This document shows, one piece after another, positions 4,844 to 6,340 of a DNA stretch of 6,340 nt. The stretch is from positions 1 to 6,340 of the forward strand of contig DHOB01000045.1 of the NCBI GenBank assembly GCA_002409675.1, read 5' to 3'. The notes under the pieces are model-generated. The model did no database searches, had not been told where the DNA came from, and saw only the letters and a program-made list of their open reading frames with translations. Made by a program: the position numbers and the translations under genes. How positions within the stretch are numbered: the first letter of the stretch is position 1; every line of letters starts with the position of its first letter. Source of the stretch: Ruminococcaceae bacterium UBA5401. GTDB lineage: Bacteria > Bacillota > Clostridia > Oscillospirales > Acutalibacteraceae.

Positions 4844-5824
4844 GTGGCGGCAAAAGAAGAAATTCTCAGGGCCCTGCGCGAGAGCGGCGGGTTCGTTTCC
4901 GGCGAAGAGCTCAGCGCCAGGCTGCACGTTTCGCGCACGGCGGTCTGGAAAGACGTCAACAGCCTGCGCGAAGAGGGCTACGGCATCGATTCGGCGACGA
5001 ACCGCGGCTACCGGCTGGTCTCCTGCCCGGACCGGCTTTCGCCGGAAGAAATCGGGGCCGGGCTTGGCACGGAATTCCTGGGGCGGAAGGCCTTCTGCTA
5101 CGCCAGCATCGATTCCACCAACGAGGAGGCCAAGCGCCGGGCGCTTGCGGGCGCGCCGAACGGCAGCCTGTTCGTCGCCGAGCGGCAGACGGGCGGCCGG
5201 GGGCGCCTGGGGCGGACATGGGATTCCCCGGCCGGCACCGGCCTGTGGTTCACGGTGCTGCTGCGCGCCGGCTCGCTGCCTCTGCGCCCGACCGCAACCA
5301 CGCTGCTGGCGGGGCTGGCTGTCTGCGGGGCCGTGCGGTCCGTCTCGGGCTGCGACGCGGCGATCAAATGGCCGAACGATATCGTCGCGGGGACGCGGAA
5401 GGTCTGCGGCATCCTCGCCGAAATGAGTGCGGAAATCGACCGCGTTGAATTCATGGTGGTCGGCATCGGCATCAACGTCAACACTGCGTCGTTCCCGGAA
5501 GGGCTTCGGGAAAAAGCGACGTCCCTTCTGCTGGCGAGCGGAAAGCCGGTCCGCCGGGTCGCTCTGCTGCAGGAGATTCTGCGCCGCTTCGAGGCGCTGC
5601 TGAAAGCGAATGCGGCCGCCCTGACGCCGGAATTTCTGAAAGAATACACGAGGCGCTGCGTGACGCTCGGCCGGCGGGTGGGCTTCCGGCGCGGCGGACG
5701 AAAGCTCTCCGGCACGGCGGAAAAAATCACCCCGCGGGGGGAACTCGTCGTGCGCCTGCCGGACGGCAGGCGGGAAACCGTTTTCTCCGGCGAGGTCAGC
5801 GTGCAGGGAATCTATGGAGAATGA
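4844..5824 (+). CDS. birA: Bifunctional biotin-[acetyl-CoA-carboxylase] ligase / biotin operon repressor BirA
   Basis: BirA activates biotin to biotinyl-5'-AMP and attaches it to a lysine of carrier proteins such as the acetyl-CoA carboxylase BCCP subunit. The form with an N-terminal DNA-binding domain also represses biotin genes. The 326-residue product has a winged helix at about 4-60 (EEILRALRESGG, then SGEELSARLHVSRTAVWKDVNSLREEGY). The ligase domain has STNEEAKR (91-98), the biotinyl-AMP loop GRGRLGRTW (118-126), KWPNDI (175-180), the RKVCGIL segment (185-191) and GIGINVN (207-213). An SH3-like C-terminal domain lies at about 275-326. GTG 4844 is chosen because AAAGGCGG lies eight bases upstream and the predicted promoter sits inside the longer open frame that reaches back to 4637. 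Length matches HTH-type BirA proteins. It is divergent from the SRP RNA gene. The next gene starts 20 bp downstream on the same strand and may be co-transcribed. Confidence 0.95.
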   Translation: MAAKEEILRALRESGGFVSGEELSARLHVSRTAVWKDVNSLREEGYGIDSATNRGYRLVSCPDRLSPEEIGAGLGTEFLGRKAFCYASIDSTNEEAKRRALAGAPNGSLFVAERQTGGRGRLGRTWDSPAGTGLWFTVLLRAGSLPLRPTATTLLAGLAVCGAVRSVSGCDAAIKWPNDIVAGTRKVCGILAEMSAEIDRVEFMVVGIGINVNTASFPEGLREKATSLLLASGKPVRRVALLQEILRRFEALLKANAAALTPEFLKEYTRRCVTLGRRVGFRRGGRKLSGTAEKITPRGELVVRLPDGRRETVFSGEVSVQGIYGE

Positions 5825-5843
5825 TGCGAAAGGGGAAAATAGG

Positions 5844-6340
5844 ATGAAGTGGAGCAAGCGGAGGAACTTTTTGTGGCGGAAGATAGGAGGCCCGGCCCTG
5901 TCGCTGGCGCTGGCCTTTGCCTGTCTGCCGCTCGGGGCGGCGGAGGCGCGCGCGGCGGACGGGAACTGCGTTATCGACATGCACGGCGCGAGGACTTATG
6001 CCGGCCTTTCCTCCGCGTGGGGAAAGAAATGGGATGAGGACAATTTCACGGACGTGACGGACGGCACTTTTGACTGGGACGGGGACCTGACGGTCAAGGC
6101 CGGCTCGGTGGACAGCGTTTCCGTGACGGACGGGAACTCGCGGCTCACGGTTTCGGGCGGGACGGTCGGCGAGGCGGTGAGCGACGGCAGCGTCACCGTG
6201 ACCGACGGCACGGTCAAATCCGTTGCGGCGGAAGGTGACGTCAGAATCTCGAAGACCGATATCCGCCGGGACGTGACCTCCGATTCCGGCGACGTGGAGC
6301 TTTCCGGAGACCTGCGGGTCGGCGGGGACGTTTCCGCGGG
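5844..6340 (+). CDS. Secreted repeat protein of unknown function, probable beta-solenoid (3' end outside window)
   Basis: The frame from ATG 5844 stays open to the window end, giving 165 residues of a longer protein. The start is backed by AGGGG (5831-5835 region) eight bases upstream. Residues 1-37 form a signal peptide: basic n-region (KWSKRRNFLWRK), hydrophobic core (about 16-31), and an A-x-A-type site at ARA|ADG (35-37). After a short W/D-rich stretch (about 45-80), degenerate units of about 15-19 residues follow, each of the type hydrophobic-T-V-x-x-G-x-V-x-x-V-x-x-x-G: near LTVKAGSVDSV (82), LTVSGGTVGEAV (101), VTVTDGTVKSV (117), VRISKTDIRRDV (133) and VELSGDLRVGGDV (151). Such Val/Thr/Gly repeats suggest a right-handed beta-helix as in surface-exposed or bactofilin-like proteins. 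No catalytic motif is visible so far. Function is unknown. C27 is not in a good lipobox, so a lipoprotein is unlikely. It lies 19 bp after birA with no terminator between them. Confidence 0.8.
   Translation, partial: MKWSKRRNFLWRKIGGPALSLALAFACLPLGAAEARAADGNCVIDMHGARTYAGLSSAWGKKWDEDNFTDVTDGTFDWDGDLTVKAGSVDSVSVTDGNSRLTVSGGTVGEAVSDGSVTVTDGTVKSVAAEGDVRISKTDIRRDVTSDSGDVELSGDLRVGGDVSA

Noticed and set aside
5904..5928. Lipobox around C27 of the secreted repeat protein
   Set aside because: The residues before the Cys (A-F-A) do not fit the L-[AS]-[GA]-C pattern, while a good type I cleavage site (ARA|ADG) follows at residues 35-38.
4520..5980. Open frame of 486 codons on the minus strand opposite birA and the SRP RNA region
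   Set aside because: It runs across birA, its promoter and the start of the next gene, with low-complexity Arg/Pro/Ala content. It is a shadow frame.

Overview
The window is GC-rich and reads as chromosomal DNA from a high-GC member of the Clostridia, probably Ruminococcaceae/Oscillospiraceae. This is inferred from three things: the order dnaX-ybaB-recR, Bacillota-style Shine-Dalgarno and promoter signals, and the style of the protein sequences. No species can be named from sequence alone.

Left part (1-880). It opens inside the 3' end of a membrane protein gene of the YbhN/UPF0104 flippase-like family (+ strand). Next comes the C-terminal stub of a phage/ICE-type tyrosine recombinase (+). 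It keeps the His-x-x-Arg, Leu-Gly-His and Tyr motifs but has lost the rest of the enzyme. A short non-coding stretch with three strong stem-loops then separates it from the 3' end of ssrA. Because ssrA 3' ends are classic integration targets, this looks like the worn edge of an old integrated element.

Middle part (880-4660, - strand). Read in the direction of transcription, the order is SRP RNA (ffs) - dnaX - ybaB/ebfC - recR - smpB - ssrA. dnaX, ybaB and recR are tightly packed (4-nt overlap, then a 4-nt gap) and serve replication and recombinational repair. smpB has its own good promoter after recR. Its stop codon lies only 3 nt before the first base of tmRNA, so the protein and RNA halves of the trans-translation system probably share a transcript. 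The SRP RNA gene lies in the gap in front of dnaX and is recognised from its domain IV signature.

Right part (4660-6340, + strand). A divergent promoter drives birA, a bifunctional biotin-protein ligase/repressor with a GTG start. Twenty bases later begins a secreted protein with a signal peptide and short degenerate beta-solenoid-type repeats, cut by the window end.

Most of the window is core housekeeping. The less ordinary points are the 3-nt smpB-ssrA junction, the integrase fossil beside ssrA, a 16-residue tmRNA tag ending in VAYAA, the SRP RNA gene whose terminator nearly touches dnaX, and the unidentified repeat protein. I did not find a clear novel multi-gene system.
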